This document shows positions 1 to 12,221 of a stretch of DNA of 64,000 nucleotides, piece by piece. A model generated the notes under the pieces. The model had not been told where the DNA came from. It saw only the letters and a program-made list of their open reading frames with translations, and did not search any database. This stretch comes from an uncultured Clostridia bacterium. Its GTDB lineage: Bacteria; Bacillota; Clostridia; TANB77; CAG-508. The translations under genes were made by a program, and so were the position numbers. Position 1 is the stretch's first letter; every line of letters starts with the position of its first letter. Where the stretch lies: contig CANQTN010000002.1 in assembly GCA_947626815.1 (NCBI GenBank), positions 96,273 to 160,272 on the forward strand, in the 5' to 3' direction.

Positions 1-196
1 TGTTTATGGTTTTTTCTATAAATTCATTGTCATCAATGTATTTTGCTTCTTTTAGATATTCGATTATATCTTCTAACATGTTTTCGTCTATGATGTTTGC
101 AAATTTTTTTCTTATTTCTTGTTCTGTTCTTTTTTTGTATAATATATATTTCAGGACTTTTGTTTTTTCTTTATCAAATTCTTCTATTGTATACAT
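1..196 (-). CDS. recX: RecX-like regulatory protein, partial (C-terminus off window)
   Basis: Reverse-strand translation from ATG at 196: MYTIEEFDKEKTKVLKYILYKKRTEQEIRKKF...EDIIEYLKEAKYIDDNEFIEKTIN; located directly downstream of recA. Confidence 0.75.
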   Translation of the reverse strand, partial: MYTIEEFDKEKTKVLKYILYKKRTEQEIRKKFANIIDENMLEDIIEYLKEAKYIDDNEFIEKTIN

Positions 197-244
197 TATT
201 TTTTCCTTTCTTTTTTCATATTTTACTATAATTCAAAAAAAATA

Positions 245-300
245 TCAAGATTTTTATTTAGAAAAAGCCCTCTTTTTTTCAAAGCGAGCTTTTCTTTATT
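245..300 (-). terminator. Probable terminator after recA
   Basis: Reverse strand AAAGCTCGCTTTGAAAAAAAGAGGGCTTTTTC hairpin with U-tract. Confidence 0.5.
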
Positions 301-316
301 GATTATATTGTTTTTA

Positions 317-1387
317 TTATTCTATATCATCTATGTCATCATCATCTTCTTCATTTTCAGTATCTGGTAATTCCTCTCCAAGGCTTTGTTCAAAAGCTTT
401 AGCAAAATTATCTCTTACTTTTTTCTCTACTTCTTCTAGTATTTCTGGATTGTCTTGTAAATATTTTTTTACATTTTCTCTACCTTGTCCTATTCTATCT
501 CCATTATAACTAAACCAAGAACCAGCTTTTTCTATAATGTCTAAATTTACTGCCATATCTAATATATTTCCTGCTTTTGAAATACCTTCTCCATATACTA
601 CGTCAAATTCTGCTTCTCTAAATGGTGGTGCTACTTTGTTTTTTACAATTTTGACACGAACTCTACTTCCTTTAAACTCACCATCTTGTTTTATGTTTTC
701 TGTTTTTCTGATATCCATTCTGACAGATGCATAAAATTTTAAAGCTCTACCTCCTGTTGTTGTTTCTGGATTTCCAAACATGACTCCTATTTTTTCTCTC
801 AATTGATTTATAAATATTAATACTGTTTTTGATTTATTTAATGCCCCTGCTAATTTTCTTAGAGCTTGTGACATTAATCTTGCTTGAAGACCCATGTGGG
901 AATCTCCCATATCTCCATCTATTTCAGCTTTTGGTACTAATGCTGCTACTGAATCTACTACAATAACATCTAAGGCACCGCTTCTAACTAGACTTTCTGT
1001 AATTTCTAATGCTTGTTCTCCTGTATCTGGTTGAGATACTATTAAATTGTCAATATCAACTCCTAATTTTTTTGCATAAACTGGATCTAATGCATGTTCA
1101 GCATCAATAAATGCTGCTTCTCCACCCATTTTTTGTGCTTCTGCTATTACATGTAATGCAAGTGTTGTTTTTCCTGATGATTCTGGTCCATATATTTCTA
1201 TTATTCTTCCTCTTGGTACTCCTCCTATACCTAATGCTATATCTAAACTTAAGGCTCCTGTTGGTATAGCTTCAACTTCCATAGCTTTAAATTCGCCTAA
1301 TTTCATTACAGAGCCTTTCCCAAATTGTTTTTCTATTTGGCTCATAGCCATTTCTAATGCTTTCTTTTTTTCTATATTTGCTTCCAT
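317..1387 (-). CDS. recA: Recombinase RecA
   Basis: [13 protein letters not shown] Walker A, full-length match to RecA family. Confidence 0.98.
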   Translation of the reverse strand: MEANIEKKKALEMAMSQIEKQFGKGSVMKLGEFKAMEVEAIPTGALSLDIALGIGGVPRGRIIEIYGPESSGKTTLALHVIAEAQKMGGEAAFIDAEHALDPVYAKKLGVDIDNLIVSQPDTGEQALEITESLVRSGALDVIVVDSVAALVPKAEIDGDMGDSHMGLQARLMSQALRKLAGALNKSKTVLIFINQLREKIGVMFGNPETTTGGRALKFYASVRMDIRKTENIKQDGEFKGSRVRVKIVKNKVAPPFREAEFDVVYGEGISKAGNILDMAVNLDIIEKAGSWFSYNGDRIGQGRENVKKYLQDNPEILEEVEKKVRDNFAKAFEQSLGEELPDTENEEDDDDIDDIE

Positions 1388-1515
1388 GATTTCCTCCTTA
1401 TTTTGAACTTTTGTTTGTTATACTTATTATATATCAAATATTTGTTTTGTCAATACTTTTTTTATTTTTTATTATTTATTTTTAAATATCGTCAAAAAAA
1501 TCTCTTTAATTACAG

Positions 1516-3100
1516 TTATTTATACCATCCTTCTATTCCATAAAACTGATTAAACCAATTTGGATTTATATCTCCTACTAATTCTGAATTGTAAACTACC
1601 ATATATTTATTATTATATAAGCTAATATATGGTATATCAGTTTTATATATTTCTTCTAGTCTTTTATATTTTTCTTTTAATATATTTTCATCTGTTGTTA
1701 CTTTAACTTCATTCATTATTGTTGCTACTTCATCGTTTGTATAGTTAGCTATATTTCCTTCACCAAAATATGTGTTAAGACTTGGACTTGGTGAAAGTGT
1801 CATACTGCATAATGCTATATCAAAGTTTCTGGCATTTATATTTGCATTATATTGTTCATCACCTGCTTGAATAATATTAATTCTTATTCCTTGTGCTTCT
1901 AATTGTTGTTTTATGTTTTCTGCTATTGCAACTTTTGAGCTATCTGAAGCTCTTACTAGTAAATTCAGTACTATTCTGTCTGTTTTTCTATTTTGTGTTC
2001 TTTGCCAATATCCTGAACGATAACTCCATCCTGCCGATACTAATAATTGTTTTGCTTGTTCTAAGTTATACCCACTACTTGCATCTTGCATTTGTGCTAA
2101 CCAATTCCCATAATCTAGTGGAAAACTACTAGTGAAACATTTGTTATTAAATATATTTGATACAATATTCGTTTTATCTATTGAATATGATATTGCCTTT
2201 CTTACTTCTAGATTTGCTAAAAATGCATTTTTCATATTAAAAGCTAAAAATGTATGTTCTCTTCCTTTTAGTTCTTTTGAGCCATATCCTATAGTTCCAA
2301 TATATTCTTGTAAATTTGTATTGGTAGTAGCTATTAAATCAATATTTCCCATTTTAAAGCTGTTATATAATTCACCAACTGAAGAATATAAATTAACTAT
2401 AATTTTTTCTGGCGTTAATTCTACTTCTTTATTCCACCAACTTTCGTTTTTTTCTAATGCTATATATGATGATTGTGCTTCCGCAATTTTATATTTTCCT
2501 GTTCCTACTGGTGCTTTATTTTTTTCTGTATTTGCAAAGTCTTCTGATTCATAGTAATCTTTTGATAAAATTGGAAATGTTAATTGATATTCAAAAAATG
2601 GTATTTCCTTTTCTAAGTTTATTGTAATTGTATAATCATCAACTACATCAACAGAAATGACATATTGTACATTAGATGAATAAACAGATGGAAGCTCTTT
2701 TAATTTATCAATTGTAAATCTTACATCTTCTGCTGTAAATTTCTGTCCATCTGACCATTTAACATTTTCTTTTAATTTTATTATATATGAATTGTCATTT
2801 TGTTTTGCCCATTCTTTTGCTAATGCTCCTTCTGCTTTAAAGTCTGATGTTAAAGTAATTAATGGATCATAAATTAGTTTTGAAATGTCTTGTACATTTT
2901 TGTTATTACTAAGGAGTGGATTTATTGTGTCAAAGCCGTGCAATTCCAAATTTTAATTCTTTATTTTTTTCTGTTTGATTGCTTGTACTTTCTAAATCAT
3001 ATTTTTTTTCTTCTTCATCTTGTTTTATTTTGAAAATGGCAAATATTAGGATGAAAACTATAAAAATTATAAAAATATATTTAATCCAATTTGATTTCAT
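1516..3100 (-). CDS. ABC transporter oligopeptide/solute-binding protein, read through one CGG +1 shift
   Basis: ORF 1516-2949 lacks an N-terminus; upstream frame from ATG 3100 gives MKSNWIKYIFIIFIVFILIFAIFK...KELKFGIA, then (C)GGC continues GFDTINPLLSNN. Confidence 0.85.
2936..2938 (-). other. CGG +1 shift site (Gly GGC) in the oligopeptide-binding protein
   Basis: gga att gca C ggc ttt gac. Confidence 0.85.
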
Positions 3101-3232
3101 ATTCAAAATAATTTCCTCCTTAAGGCATAAATAGTTATCTTTATTCTTTTGATATCATACCTTAAATTTAGTTTTTTTTCAAGATATTTATTTAATTTAT
3201 TTTGAATGAATTATTTTTTTAAATAAAATACA

Positions 3233-3265
3233 AAACGAGCTGTTTTATTATACAGCTCGCTTATT
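3233..3265 (-). terminator. Terminator after spoVS
   Basis: GCGAGCTGTataataaaACAGCTCGTTTTG hairpin on reverse strand. Confidence 0.7.
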
Positions 3266-3300
3266 TTTGCTCAGAAAATAAATAAATTCTGTTTTTTATA

Positions 3301-3564
3301 TTATGTTCTAGATTCCACAATTAACTTAATACCAGTTCTATCTTCTCCTTCTACCTCTACTTCTGCAAATGCTGGTATGCAAACTAAGTCTACTCCTGCT
3401 GGTGCAACAAATCCTCTTGCTATTGCCACTGCTTTTACTGCCTGATTTAATGCTCCTGCTCCAATTGCTTGCATTTCTGCTTTGTTTGATTCTTTTACTA
3501 ATCCAGCTATAGCTCCTGCTACTGAATTAGGGTTTGATTTTGATGAAATTTTTAAAATTTCCAT
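3301..3564 (-). CDS. spoVS: Stage V sporulation protein S
   Basis: MEILKISSKSNPNSVAGAIAGLVKE...GADGAL-type SpoVS family sequence, 87 aa. Confidence 0.95.
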   Translation of the reverse strand: MEILKISSKSNPNSVAGAIAGLVKESNKAEMQAIGAGALNQAVKAVAIARGFVAPAGVDLVCIPAFAEVEVEGEDRTGIKLIVESRT

Positions 3565-3716
3565 TTTCTTTTGCCTCCTATAATTTTATTTTTTTTGTTG
3601 CAACTTTTATGTTTCATATTTTACATTATTTGGAAACATTTGTAAATAGTTTTCTGGAAATTTTTAGGAAATTTCGTCGCAAATTTTATTGTATTTCGAC
3701 AGTAAATTCAAAATAT

Positions 3717-4485
3717 CTATTTAATTATCCTTTTTATATCTTTTACTCTATTTTTTTCATCTGTTTCGAATACAACGGCATTTAAAATTGCTTCTCCTGT
3801 TGCTATTTTATATCTTTCTGGTAAAGTAGTTTCAAATCTCTTTAATGATGCTTCTATATCCATTCCTATTACTGAATTTTTTGGTCCTGTCATTCCAATA
3901 TCTGTTATATATCCTGTTCCTTTTGGTAATATTTTTTCATCAGCTGTTTGTACATGTGTATGTGTACCAAATATAGCTGTTACTTTTCCATCTAAAAAGT
4001 ATCCCATTGCGATTTTTTCTGCTGTTGCTTCTGCATGAAAATCTACAAAAATCATATCTACTTCTTTTTGAATTTTTTCTATTATTTCTTTTACTATTAT
4101 AAATGGATTTTCAGAAAGTATATTAATATCTACTCTACCAATCAAGTTTATAATTGCTATTTTTTTATTTTGGCAAGTATATATATTATATCCTTTTCCT
4201 ACAACTCCTTTTGGATAATTTGCTGGTCTTATTAATTTTGGGTGATCTATAAATTTAAATATATCTTTTTTACCCCATGTATGATTTCCCATTGTTATTA
4301 CATCTACATTTAATGCTAATATATCATTAAAATTATTTTGAGTTATTCCCATTCCTTCTGCTGCATTTTCAGCATTTACTATTACAAAATCTATCTGTTC
4401 TTCTTTTTTTATTGATTCTAGTTGTTTTCTTAATTGTTTTATTCCGTATATTTCCTACTAAATCTCCTATAGCTAGAATTTTCAT
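3717..4485 (-). CDS. ymdB: YmdB-like metallophosphoesterase (TIGR00282), read through one CGG +1 shift
   Basis: MKILAIGDLVGNI-(C)GGA-IKQLRKQLESIKKEEQIDFVIVNAENAAEGMGITQNN...GNHTWGKKDIF. Confidence 0.88.
4444..4446 (-). other. CGG +1 shift site (Gly GGA) in ymdB
   Basis: gga aat ata C gga ata aaa caa tta. Confidence 0.85.
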
Positions 4486-4494
4486 TTTTAATCT

Positions 4495-4562
4495 CATTCC
4501 TTCCTAAGGCACAAATCTGGTTGGAAAAGAATTAAATTATTGTAATTATTTTTCAACCTTTT
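4495..4562 (-). repeat. Leader hairpin repeat copy 1, upstream of ymdB
   Basis: GGTTGGAAAAGAATTAAATTATTGTAATTATTTTTCAACC palindrome plus shared SD block; near-identical copy at 12130-12195. Confidence 0.8.
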
Positions 4563-4633
4563 CCTTCTTTCTTTTTAATTTTTGCATACCTATTCTACTA
4601 TATTAAAATAGAAAAAGCAAGTATATATAAAAA

Positions 4634-4664
4634 ATGAAAAAAGTGGAATAATTTCCACTTTTAT
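4634..4664 (-). terminator. Terminator after rny
   Basis: AAAAGTGGAAATTATTCCACTTTTTTC hairpin on reverse strand. Confidence 0.65.
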
Positions 4665-6208
4665 TTTGCATAGTCTATTACTCTAGTTTCTCTCATCATG
4701 TTAACTTTAATTTGTCCTGGATAATCCATTTCATTTTCAATTTTTTTCGCTACATCTCTTGCTAATATTGTCATTTCATCATCTGAGATTTTTTCTGGTT
4801 TTACAATGATTCTTATTTCTCTTCCTGCTTGTATAGCAAAAGATTTATCAACTCCTTCAAAAGAGTCTGCAATTTCCTCAAGATTTTGTAATCTCCTAAT
4901 ATATGCTTCTACTGTTTCCCTTCTTGCTCCTGGTCTTGATGCAGATATAGCATCTGCTGCTTGAATTAAAACAGCTTCTAATGTTTGTGGTTCTACATCT
5001 CCATGATGTGCTTCAACAGCATTTATAATAAGAGGATTTTCTTTATATTTTTTTAGAACATCTACTCCTATTTCAACATGAGTTCCTTCCATGTCATGGT
5101 CTAAAGCCTTTCCTATATCATGTAAAAGTCCTGCTCTTCTTGCAAGTTTTGGATCTAAACCTAATTCTTCTGCCATTATTCTTGCTAAATTTGAAACTTC
5201 AATTGAATGGTTTAAAACGTTCTGACCATAGCTTGTCCTATATTTTAATTTTCCAATTAGTTTAACAAGATCTGGATGAAGTCCTATTACACCTGTTTCT
5301 AATACTGCTCTTTCTCCTTCTTCTTTTATGGTAGTTTCAACTTCTTCTTTTGCTTTTTCTACCATTTCCTCAATTTTGGCTGGATGAATTCTTCCATCAT
5401 CAATTAATTTTTCTAGAGCAATTTTAGCAACTTCTCTTCTTAATGGATCAAAACCTGATAAAACTACTGCTTCAGGTGTATCATCAATTATTAAATCAAT
5501 TCCTGTTAAAGTTTCTAATGCTTTAATGTTTCTACCTTCTCTACCTATTATTCTTCCTTTCATATCATCATTTGGAAGAGATACTATAGATACTGTAGTT
5601 TCTTGAGAATGATCTGCTGCACATTTTTGTACTGCATAGCTTAAGATTTCTTTTGCATTTTTTATTGAGTCTTCTTTTGCCTTTTGTTCTTTTTCTCGAA
5701 TTAAGTTAGCTTTTTCAGCTGTTAGTTCTTTATCCATTTCGGATAATAATTGTGATTTTGCCTCTTCCATTGTTAAAGCTGCAATTCTTTGAAGCTCTTT
5801 CATACCTTGGCTATGTAGTTCTTCAATTTCATTTTTTTGCTTTTCAATTTCTTGCTGTTCCCTTTCTAAGTCTTTTTCCTTGTTTTCAAAATTTTCTTCT
5901 CTTTTTTCTAAATTTTCTTCTTTTTGAATCAATCTAGCTTCTTGTTTTTGAACTTCGCCTCTTCTTTCTTTAATCTCTTGATCTAATTCTTTTCTGCTAT
6001 TCATAATTTCTTCTTTAGCTTTGAAAATTTCTTCTTTCTTTAAGTTTTCTGCTTCTATTTTTGCCTGATCAACTAGTCTTTTTGCTTCTTGTTCTGCTCC
6101 TTGAATTTTAGATTCTGCAATTTTTTTACGATATACCATTCCAATTGGTATACCTATTGCTAATGAGATTAAGATAGTGACGATAATGATTACAAAATTC
6201 ATAATCAT
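4661..6208 (-). CDS. rny: Ribonuclease Y
   Basis: N-terminal TM and coiled coil, KH ([11 protein letters not shown]) and HD ([13 protein letters not shown]...[10 protein letters not shown]) domains. Confidence 0.97.
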   Translation of the reverse strand: MIMNFVIIIVTILISLAIGIPIGMVYRKKIAESKIQGAEQEAKRLVDQAKIEAENLKKEEIFKAKEEIMNSRKELDQEIKERRGEVQKQEARLIQKEENLEKREENFENKEKDLEREQQEIEKQKNEIEELHSQGMKELQRIAALTMEEAKSQLLSEMDKELTAEKANLIREKEQKAKEDSIKNAKEILSYAVQKCAADHSQETTVSIVSLPNDDMKGRIIGREGRNIKALETLTGIDLIIDDTPEAVVLSGFDPLRREVAKIALEKLIDDGRIHPAKIEEMVEKAKEEVETTIKEEGERAVLETGVIGLHPDLVKLIGKLKYRTSYGQNVLNHSIEVSNLARIMAEELGLDPKLARRAGLLHDIGKALDHDMEGTHVEIGVDVLKKYKENPLIINAVEAHHGDVEPQTLEAVLIQAADAISASRPGARRETVEAYIRRLQNLEEIADSFEGVDKSFAIQAGREIRIIVKPEKISDDEMTILARDVAKKIENEMDYPGQIKVNMMRETRVIDYAK

Positions 6209-6390
6209 ACACCTCTTTCTTATTTAATTTTCAATGTTCGAATAAAATATATATCTATGTTTTTTAATATATTTTTTCCTACCTCTTATATTTTATCTTT
6301 ATTATTGTAAACTGTCAAGTAATTTTAAATAAAAAGACGAATTTTACATTTATTTCATTACTTTCAACGATGACTTTCCTAGAATATAAA

Positions 6391-6428
6391 AATAAACCTA
6401 AGATTACTTAAAGGGTCTTAGGTTTATT
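6391..6428 (-). terminator. Terminator after ileS
   Basis: TAAACCTAAGACCCTTTAAGTAATCTTAGGTTTA stem-loop. Confidence 0.7.
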
Positions 6429-6438
6429 ATATGTAATT

Positions 6439-9400
6439 TTATGATTTAACTTCTACATCTATTTGTAAAGTTTCTCCATTTATATTGGTTTGAGTATATG
6501 TATTTCTATCTTTGTTGTAAATTATATCTATTGCTAATGTATCATGTTTAATTAATTTTTCATTTTTATTTATAATTTCTTCTAGCATTTTATTTCCAGA
6601 TACATAAAGATTTATATTATCTAATACCTCAAATCCTTTATCTTTTCTCATATTTTGAACTTTAGATAAAATCTCTCTAACATAACCTTCTTCTTTTAGT
6701 TCTGGTGTAATATGTGTATCTAAAACAACTCCAATTTCGCCTTCTCCACTAAAGCTAAATTCTTCTTTACCTTGCATAGTTACTAAAAGATTTTCTGAAT
6801 TTAAACCAATTTGAACATCATCTATTTCTATATATTCTGTTCCCCCATTTTTTATTGTATTTGCTAAATCCATTTGATTTCTTTTTTCAATTTCTTCTTT
6901 TATTTTTGGAATGAATTTTCCATATTCTTTTCCAAGTACAGGAAGATTTGGTTTAATTTCAAAATTAACGTAGTCTGACATTTCAGCTCCAAATTCAATT
7001 TTTTTAATATTTAGTTCTTCTTTTACTATGTCTGAGTAATATTCTGGTAATGTATTAATTGAAATTAACATTTTTGAAAGTGGTTGTCTATTTTTTATAT
7101 TACTTATATTTCTTGCACTTCTACCTAATTTTACAATCTTATATGCTAAATCCATTTCAGCTTCTAATTTTTTGTCTATTGCTTTTTCATCTACATCTGG
7201 CCATAAACATAAATGTACACTTTCTGGTGCTGTTTTATCTAATGTTACTACTAAATTTTGATAAATCTCGTCTACTATAAATGGTACAAATGGTGCTGAA
7301 ACTTTTATTAAAGTTGTTAAAACTTTATATAGTGTACAATATGCTCCAATTTTTTCGTCATTTAATTCTTGTGACCAGAATCTTTCTCTGTTTCTACGAA
7401 CATACCAGTTAGAAAGTTCATCTGTGAAATCTTCTATTTTTTGTGCTGCTGTTGTAATGTCATAGCTACTTAATTTGTTATCTACTTCTTTTATTAAAGT
7501 ATTTAATTTTGAGATAATCCATTTATCCATTATATTGGTTACTTTAAATTGCTTATATTCTAATGGATTAAATTTATCGATTTCTGCATATAAAACATAG
7601 AAAGAATATACATTCCATAGGGTGCTTAAAAATCCTCTTTGTGTTTCTTGTACATTTTTTAATCCAAGTCTTGTTGGAAGCCAAGGACTACTACATGTAT
7701 AAAAATGCCATCTTGTTGCATCTGCTCCTACAGTTTCTAATAATTCCATAGGGTCTACACCATTTCCTTTAGATTTAGACATTTTTTGTCCTTTTTCATC
7801 TAAGACATGACCTAATACTATACAATTTTCAAATGGGCTTTTTCCAAATAAAGCTGTTCCAACTGCTGTTAATGTATAGAACCATCCCCTAGTTTGATCT
7901 ACTGCTTCTGATATAAATCCTGCTGGGAAATTATTATCAAACATTTCTTTATTTTCAAATGGATAATGCCATTGTGCAAAAGGCATTGATCCAGAATCAA
8001 ACCAACAATCAATTACTTCTTTTGCTCTATTCATTTTTTGACCACATTTTGGACATTTTAAATGTACATTATCAATATATGGTTTATGAAGTTCTATATC
8101 TTCTGGTACTTCTATTCCTTTTTCTTTTAGTTCTTCAATAGAACCAATACATTCTTGATGATTACATTTTTCATTTTCACAAGTCCAAATTGGAAGCGGA
8201 GTTCCCCAATATCTATCTCTTGAAATTCCCCAATCGATTACATTTTCTAAGAATTTTCCGAATCTTCCTGTTCTAATAGTATCTGGATACCAATTTACTT
8301 TGTTATTGTTTGCTACTAATTCGTCTCTTAATTTGCTCATTGCAACAAACCAACTTTCTTTTGGATAATATAAAAGTGGTGTATCACATCTCCAGCAATG
8401 TGGATATGAGTGTAAATGTTTTTCTTTGCTAAATAGTTTATTTTGTTCTGCTAGCCACCTGCAAATATCTTCATTGCAATCTCTAACAAATTTTCCATCC
8501 CATGGTTTTACTTCTTCTACAAATTTTCCTGATTTGTCTACTAAATTAATAAAAGTAATTCCATTTTGTTTTGATACTAAACTGTCATCTTCACCGTAAG
8601 CAGGTGCAATATGAACGATTCCTGTACCATCATCTAAATTTACATAGTCTCCATGTATTACTTCAAATGCTTTTCCTTCTACTTTTGCAAAAGGCATTAA
8701 TTGTTCATATTTTGTACCTAATAATTCTTTACCTTTATATGTTTTTATTATTTCATATGGCATTTCTTTTAATACATTTTTTATTAAATCTTTTGCTAAA
8801 ATATACGTTTCATAAATAGGTTCATCTTTTGTTCCAATGTTTGTTTTTACTTCCGCATATTCATATGACTTGTTTACGCAAAGTGCTAAATTAGATGGTA
8901 AAGTCCATGGCGTTGTTGTCCATGCTAAAATATATTTATCTTCTCCTACTATTTTAAATTTTGCTATACAAGTTAAGTCTTTTACATCTTTGTACCCTTG
9001 TGCTACTTCATGTGATGAAAGTGCTGTTCCACATCTTGGGCAATATGGCATAACTTTATGTCCTTCATATAAAAGTCCTTTTTCCCACATTTGTTTTAAT
9101 GCCCACCATACAGATTCAATGTATTCATTATGGTATGTTACATATGGATTATCCATATCTACCCAATATCCTACTTTGTTAGTCATTTCTTCCCACATTG
9201 ATACATATGTAAATACACTATTTTTGCATTCTTTTACAAACTTTTCTACACCATATTCTTCAATCTGTTCCTTTCCAGAAATTCCGAGTTTTTTTTCAAT
9301 TTCCAATTCAACTGGAAGACCATGTGTATCCCATCCGGCTTTACGAATAACTTGATAACCTTTCATTACCTTATATCTTGGTATAATGTCTTTCATAACT

Positions 9401-9585
9401 CTTGTTTCAATATGTCCAACATGTGGCTTTCCATTTGCTGTAGGTGGTCCATCATAAAAAGTAAAATATCTCTTTCCTTTGTTCATATCAAAGTTCTTTT
9501 TTATGATATTTTTATCTTTCCAAATTTTTGCTACTTCCTTCTCCATTCCTACAAACCCATTTTTTAATTCTACTTTTTTATACAT
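6439..9585 (-). CDS. ileS: Isoleucyl-tRNA synthetase
   Basis: [12 protein letters not shown] and KMSKSKGN class I motifs, 1048 aa. Confidence 0.98.
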   Translation of the reverse strand: MYKKVELKNGFVGMEKEVAKIWKDKNIIKKNFDMNKGKRYFTFYDGPPTANGKPHVGHIETRVMKDIIPRYKVMKGYQVIRKAGWDTHGLPVELEIEKKLGISGKEQIEEYGVEKFVKECKNSVFTYVSMWEEMTNKVGYWVDMDNPYVTYHNEYIESVWWALKQMWEKGLLYEGHKVMPYCPRCGTALSSHEVAQGYKDVKDLTCIAKFKIVGEDKYILAWTTTPWTLPSNLALCVNKSYEYAEVKTNIGTKDEPIYETYILAKDLIKNVLKEMPYEIIKTYKGKELLGTKYEQLMPFAKVEGKAFEVIHGDYVNLDDGTGIVHIAPAYGEDDSLVSKQNGITFINLVDKSGKFVEEVKPWDGKFVRDCNEDICRWLAEQNKLFSKEKHLHSYPHCWRCDTPLLYYPKESWFVAMSKLRDELVANNNKVNWYPDTIRTGRFGKFLENVIDWGISRDRYWGTPLPIWTCENEKCNHQECIGSIEELKEKGIEVPEDIELHKPYIDNVHLKCPKCGQKMNRAKEVIDCWFDSGSMPFAQWHYPFENKEMFDNNFPAGFISEAVDQTRGWFYTLTAVGTALFGKSPFENCIVLGHVLDEKGQKMSKSKGNGVDPMELLETVGADATRWHFYTCSSPWLPTRLGLKNVQETQRGFLSTLWNVYSFYVLYAEIDKFNPLEYKQFKVTNIMDKWIISKLNTLIKEVDNKLSSYDITTAAQKIEDFTDELSNWYVRRNRERFWSQELNDEKIGAYCTLYKVLTTLIKVSAPFVPFIVDEIYQNLVVTLDKTAPESVHLCLWPDVDEKAIDKKLEAEMDLAYKIVKLGRSARNISNIKNRQPLSKMLISINTLPEYYSDIVKEELNIKKIEFGAEMSDYVNFEIKPNLPVLGKEYGKFIPKIKEEIEKRNQMDLANTIKNGGTEYIEIDDVQIGLNSENLLVTMQGKEEFSFSGEGEIGVVLDTHITPELKEEGYVREILSKVQNMRKDKGFEVLDNINLYVSGNKMLEEIINKNEKLIKHDTLAIDIIYNKDRNTYTQTNINGETLQIDVEVKS

Positions 9586-9640
9586 TTTTATTCCTCCTTT
9601 TTTTCTTTTATATATTAATATAAAATGTTAATTTCGTTTT

Positions 9641-10567
9641 TTATAGAAACCATTTAGAATTTTTTTTATCTATCATCTTTTGTAGTAAAATTTTCTCTTG
9701 CTTTGTTATATATCTCTTTTGATTATTTTTATCTATATAAAAATATTGATTTTCATAAAAGTCAAATTGAATATTTTTTACTATTTCATCATTTTCATCA
9801 ACGTCTTTGTCTAAATTAATTTTCAATATATCTATAATATTTTGATTAATATCTAGAATTACAGAATATGCTAAATATTTTTCCCATAAATAAATTTCTA
9901 TTAGTTCTCTATTTTTTATTAAAGAATAGTTTTCTAAATATTTTTTTAATTCTATCATATTTTCTTTTTCTTCTTTTGCCTTTTCTGTATATATATCCAT
10001 TTTTTTTAATTTCTTATATGATAATGTATGAATAACAATTGCAGCAATAAGTACTACTATTAATATCATCTTTTCTGTATTAGGAGTTACTACAAATGAG
10101 ATATATCTAAAAATATTTAAAATTAGAAAAATCACAAAAAATGTTATTATTATTTTTGATATGCTATCTCTCAAATATTTTTTCTTCATTTCTATTTTTT
10201 CTTTATCAATATATTGTTCTTCTAATGCTTCTTTTATAATTAATTCACTTATCTTTTTTTTGTTTTTCAAAAATATTGTATTATCTACTCGTGTTATTTC
10301 TTCCAATTTTAGTTCATTATCTTTTTCTATATCGCTTTTTTTTAAACATTCCAATATAAATTCTTCCGATTTTCTCAATTTTTCATTAGAATTTACTATT
10401 TTTATTATTATTTCTTTTTTTGAATTTTGCTCAAATTTTATATGTTTTTTTAAGAGTAAGTCTAAAATTGTGCTTATTATGATTTTATTCATGATATTTT
10501 TGTCTAAAATTGTTTCATAATATATCAGGCCTGCTTCTCCCATAGATATTTCTTGATTTATTCTCAT
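9641..10567 (-). CDS. Hypothetical membrane protein between T-box leader and ileS
   Basis: 308 aa ORF with two predicted TM segments, same strand as ileS. Confidence 0.7.
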   Translation of the reverse strand: MRINQEISMGEAGLIYYETILDKNIMNKIIISTILDLLLKKHIKFEQNSKKEIIIKIVNSNEKLRKSEEFILECLKKSDIEKDNELKLEEITRVDNTIFLKNKKKISELIIKEALEEQYIDKEKIEMKKKYLRDSISKIIITFFVIFLILNIFRYISFVVTPNTEKMILIVVLIAAIVIHTLSYKKLKKMDIYTEKAKEEKENMIELKKYLENYSLIKNRELIEIYLWEKYLAYSVILDINQNIIDILKINLDKDVDENDEIVKNIQFDFYENQYFYIDKNNQKRYITKQEKILLQKMIDKKNSKWFL

Positions 10568-10574
10568 TTTATAT

Positions 10575-10850
10575 TTTCTCCTACAAAAAAAATAAATTAA
10601 AGCTATTTTATCCTATGTTTTAGGACGAAATAGCTTTAATTCCGCGGTACCACCTATTTTAGTAATTTATATTTTACTCTCTTAATTTTTCTTTAACGCA
10701 GAAATACGATTAAACTTAATTTTATTAAAATTTCAGTCTAACAACTAATTAAGGTGATAATAAACAATTTTTACTTACCAAATTCTCAGCTACCTTTGGC
10801 TCTCTTTAAGTTATTTTATCATTTATATTGTCCTTGTTAACGTTTTTTAT
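10575..10850 (-). promoter_or_regulatory. T-box riboswitch, probably Ile-specific
   Basis: Reverse strand AGAGAGCC stem I start, TAGGTGGTACCGCGG T-box sequence, terminator AAAGCTATTTCGTCCTAAAACATAGGATAAAATAGCTTT, candidate specifier ATC in TTTATTATCACC. Confidence 0.93.
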
Positions 10851-10930
10851 TTATTATTATACATAATTATATCATTTTTATAAATTTTTGCAAGTATTTT
10901 TATATATTTTCTATCATATTTTTTATAGCT

Positions 10931-12121
10931 TTATTTAATTAATCTTGCTGTCTCTTTTGCTATCATTAATTCTTCATTTGTAGGAATAACATATACTTTT
11001 ACTGCTGAATTTGCTTTTGAAACTAGTTTTTCCTCACTTCTTATGTTATTTAATTCTTCATCAATTTCAACGCCCATAAATTTTAATTGTTCACAAATAC
11101 CTTTTCTGATATTAATTTGATTTTCTCCAACTCCTCCAGTAAAAATTATATAATCTACTCCTCCCATGGCAGCAGCATATTTTGCAATATATCCAGATAT
11201 TGAATATTCAAAATTTTGCACTGCTATTTTAGCTTTTTCATTTCCTTCATTAGCTGCTGCTTCAATTTCTCTAAAATCAGGTACTAATCCAGATATTGCT
11301 TGTATTCCTGATTTTTTATTTAAAATATTTTCCATTTCATCTACTGATAAATTTTCTTTTTTCATTAAGTATAATACTATTGATGGATCTATATCGCCAC
11401 TTCTTGTTACCATAGGAATTCCTCCAAGTGGTGTTAACCCCATACTTGTATCTACTGATTTACCACCTTGAATTGCACATATACTTGATCCCTGGCCTAA
11501 ATGGCATGTTACTATTTTCATATTTTCAATTGGCTTATTTTCTATTTCAGCTAGTCTTTGTGAAACAAACATATGTGATGTTCCATGAAATCCGTATTTT
11601 CTTACACTATATTTTTCATAATATTCATATGGTATTGGATATATATATCTTTCTTTTGGAATAGACTGATGAAATGCTGTATCAAATACTCCAACCATTG
11701 GTTTATTTGGCATTACATTTTTACATGCTTCAATTCCTAATATACAAGCTGGATTGTGTAATGGTGCTAAATCTGTACATTCTTTTAGCACTTTAATAAC
11801 ATTTTCATCAATTATAACTGATTCTGTTATTTTTTCTCCTCCATGAACTAATCTATGCCCTATTGCATTTATCTCATCTAAATTATCTATTACCTTATAT
11901 TCTGGATTAATTAACTGCTTCAAGGCAAATTCAATAGCTTCTGTATGATTATATGCTGGATTATCTATTTTTATTTTTTTGCCATTTACTTTATGTGTTA
12001 TAAAAGCTTCTTTTTCTCCTATTCTTTCATATTTTCCAGATGCCATAATTTCTTCTGTTTCCATATTTATTAATTGATATTTCAATGATGAACTACCACA
12101 ATTTAATACTAAAATTTTCAT
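10931..12121 (-). CDS. ackA: Acetate kinase (paralog 1)
   Basis: MKILVLNCGSSSLKYQLI...; ORF-track start 12133 lies inside the SD motif, ATG at 12121 preferred. Confidence 0.96.
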   Translation of the reverse strand: MKILVLNCGSSSLKYQLINMETEEIMASGKYERIGEKEAFITHKVNGKKIKIDNPAYNHTEAIEFALKQLINPEYKVIDNLDEINAIGHRLVHGGEKITESVIIDENVIKVLKECTDLAPLHNPACILGIEACKNVMPNKPMVGVFDTAFHQSIPKERYIYPIPYEYYEKYSVRKYGFHGTSHMFVSQRLAEIENKPIENMKIVTCHLGQGSSICAIQGGKSVDTSMGLTPLGGIPMVTRSGDIDPSIVLYLMKKENLSVDEMENILNKKSGIQAISGLVPDFREIEAAANEGNEKAKIAVQNFEYSISGYIAKYAAAMGGVDYIIFTGGVGENQINIRKGICEQLKFMGVEIDEELNNIRSEEKLVSKANSAVKVYVIPTNEELMIAKETARLIK

Positions 12122-12126
12122 TATTA

Positions 12127-12197
12127 TTCTCATTCCTTTCTAAGGGACAAATCTGGTTGGAAAAGAATTAAATTATTGTAATTATTTTCAACCTTTT
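12127..12197 (-). repeat. Leader hairpin repeat copy 2, upstream of ackA paralog 1
   Basis: Near-identical to 4495-4562. Confidence 0.8.
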
Positions 12198-12221
12198 TCT
12201 CCTTTTTTCTATTAATTATAT

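Noticed and set aside
6-302. Plus-strand 98 aa ORF
   Set aside because: Antisense to a clear RecX reading frame and the recA terminator; composition typical of AT-rich antisense.
8837-9355. Plus-strand 172 aa ORF
   Set aside because: Antisense to ileS.
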